DNA from: CAYMZB01 sp964394845 | GTDB taxonomy: Bacteria; Patescibacteriota; Microgenomatia; Daviesbacterales; UBA10151 | Direction: 5' to 3' | Assembly (NCBI GenBank): GCA_964394845.1 | Contig: CAYMZB010000089.1 | Coordinates: forward strand, 1-15,678 | Length of the DNA: 15,678 nt | Shown: one piece after another, positions 15,315-15,678 of the stretch | How positions within the stretch are numbered: position 1 is the first letter of the stretch | Layout: every line of letters begins with the position of its first letter | Made by a program: the position numbers and the translations under genes | The notes under the pieces: generated by a model | Database searches by the model: none | Seen by the model: the letters and a program-made list of their open reading frames with translations, nothing else | Told to the model about the DNA's origin: nothing

Positions 15315-15678
15315 ATGAAATGGAAAGTTTTTTTACTAATAATTATATTGTCAGTTTTTTGGAAATTTTGGTTGCCAGGGGAAAGAGTAGCCACAGATTT
15401 TCACTTAAATACCCAGTCAGTAAACTTTGTACAAAGTTTAATCCCTTTTTCCTGGAGAGAAATAGATGTAGCAGATGGAATGGGCGAGTATACAGTTCCT
15501 CTTCTTTGGTCGCATTTTTCTCATGTTCCTTCAACTTTAATGTCAATTCTTGGTTTGGCTAATTCATTACAAACAAAAATATGGGGTTTGATATTAATTC
15601 TGCTATCTGTTTCAGGAATTTACAAACTACTAAACTTGTACAAAATAAATAACTGGGGAAAAAATATAGGGGTTGCAG
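15315..15678 (+). CDS. Second GT-C-type membrane glycosyltransferase, 3' end cut by the window
   Basis: From ATG 15315 the frame stays open for 121 codons to the window edge. The product starts with a membrane helix (about 4-20). Next comes PGERVATDFHLN (21-32), whose D28 lies at the same place as D35 of the upstream GT-C protein, just after TM1. An amphipathic outer loop follows, then further hydrophobic segments near 71-85 and 88-106. Loop and helix spacing parallel the first 110 residues of the upstream protein (WWD...TSVPTLYILSIF versus SWREID...TVPLLWSHFS), so the two are probably distant paralogues. It is likely a large extracytoplasmic-facing glycosyltransferase using a lipid-linked donor. 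The gene begins two bases after the small membrane protein gene. Confidence 0.7.
   Translation, partial: MKWKVFLLIIILSVFWKFWLPGERVATDFHLNTQSVNFVQSLIPFSWREIDVADGMGEYTVPLLWSHFSHVPSTLMSILGLANSLQTKIWGLILILLSVSGIYKLLNLYKINNWGKNIGVA

Noticed and set aside
15320..15562. 80-codon open frame at the right edge
   Set aside because: It is out of frame with the membrane protein starting at 15315, which has a helix and a GT-C-like outer loop and stays open to the edge.
1..15678. CRISPR arrays, tRNA or rRNA genes, insertion sequences
   Set aside because: Reading through both strands I saw no regularly spaced repeats, no tRNA-like cloverleaf ends and no transposase motifs.

Overview
The window is AT-rich (roughly one third G+C by eye), tightly packed and uses the standard stop codons. 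It holds a cell-surface polysaccharide or glycolipid locus made of two divergent operons. Short spacers, ATGA/GTGA overlaps, SDR/RfbF/C-methyltransferase genes and giant AftD-like GT-C membrane glycosyltransferases with small membrane proteins between them all suggest an uncultivated bacterium of the Candidate Phyla Radiation (Patescibacteria), perhaps Microgenomates. That placement is inference; the window has no rRNA or other phylogenetic marker.

Layout. (1) Positions 51-2039, plus strand: a HIT-fold-like protein gene, then, 10 bases later, a broken histidine-phosphatase gene with three frameshifts and several stops. (2) Positions 7357 down to 2045, minus strand: SAM methyltransferase, glucose-1-phosphate cytidylyltransferase (rfbF), UDP-glucuronate-decarboxylase-like SDR, UDP-glucose 6-dehydrogenase and sugar C-methyltransferase. 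The last four are chained by 4-base ATGA/GTGA overlaps. (3) Positions 7358-7431: a divergent promoter region. (4) Positions 7432-15678, plus strand: GT4 glycosyltransferase, GT2, SAM methyltransferase, GT2, an 1177-residue GT-C membrane glycosyltransferase, two small membrane proteins, and the start of a second GT-C protein that runs off the window.

How the genes may work together (inference). The minus operon makes activated sugars: UDP-glucose to UDP-glucuronate (Ugd) to UDP-xylose or a relative (the SDR), plus CDP-glucose (RfbF), with a C-methyltransferase that would normally act on a keto-deoxysugar nucleotide. The plus operon would transfer and modify them: cytoplasmic GT4 and GT2 enzymes build a glycan and the GT-C proteins add sugars outside the membrane. 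No CDP-glucose 4,6-dehydratase is visible, so the CDP branch is incomplete here.

The most unusual signals are: a GC-rich double-hairpin element inserted in frame inside the C-methyltransferase; a second hairpin plus heptamer-repeat segment read in frame inside the GT4 gene; operon-first genes whose -10 boxes sit only about 6-11 bases before the start codon, as expected for leaderless or nearly leaderless mRNAs; and a DUF5667-like helical segment embedded in the GT-C enzyme.
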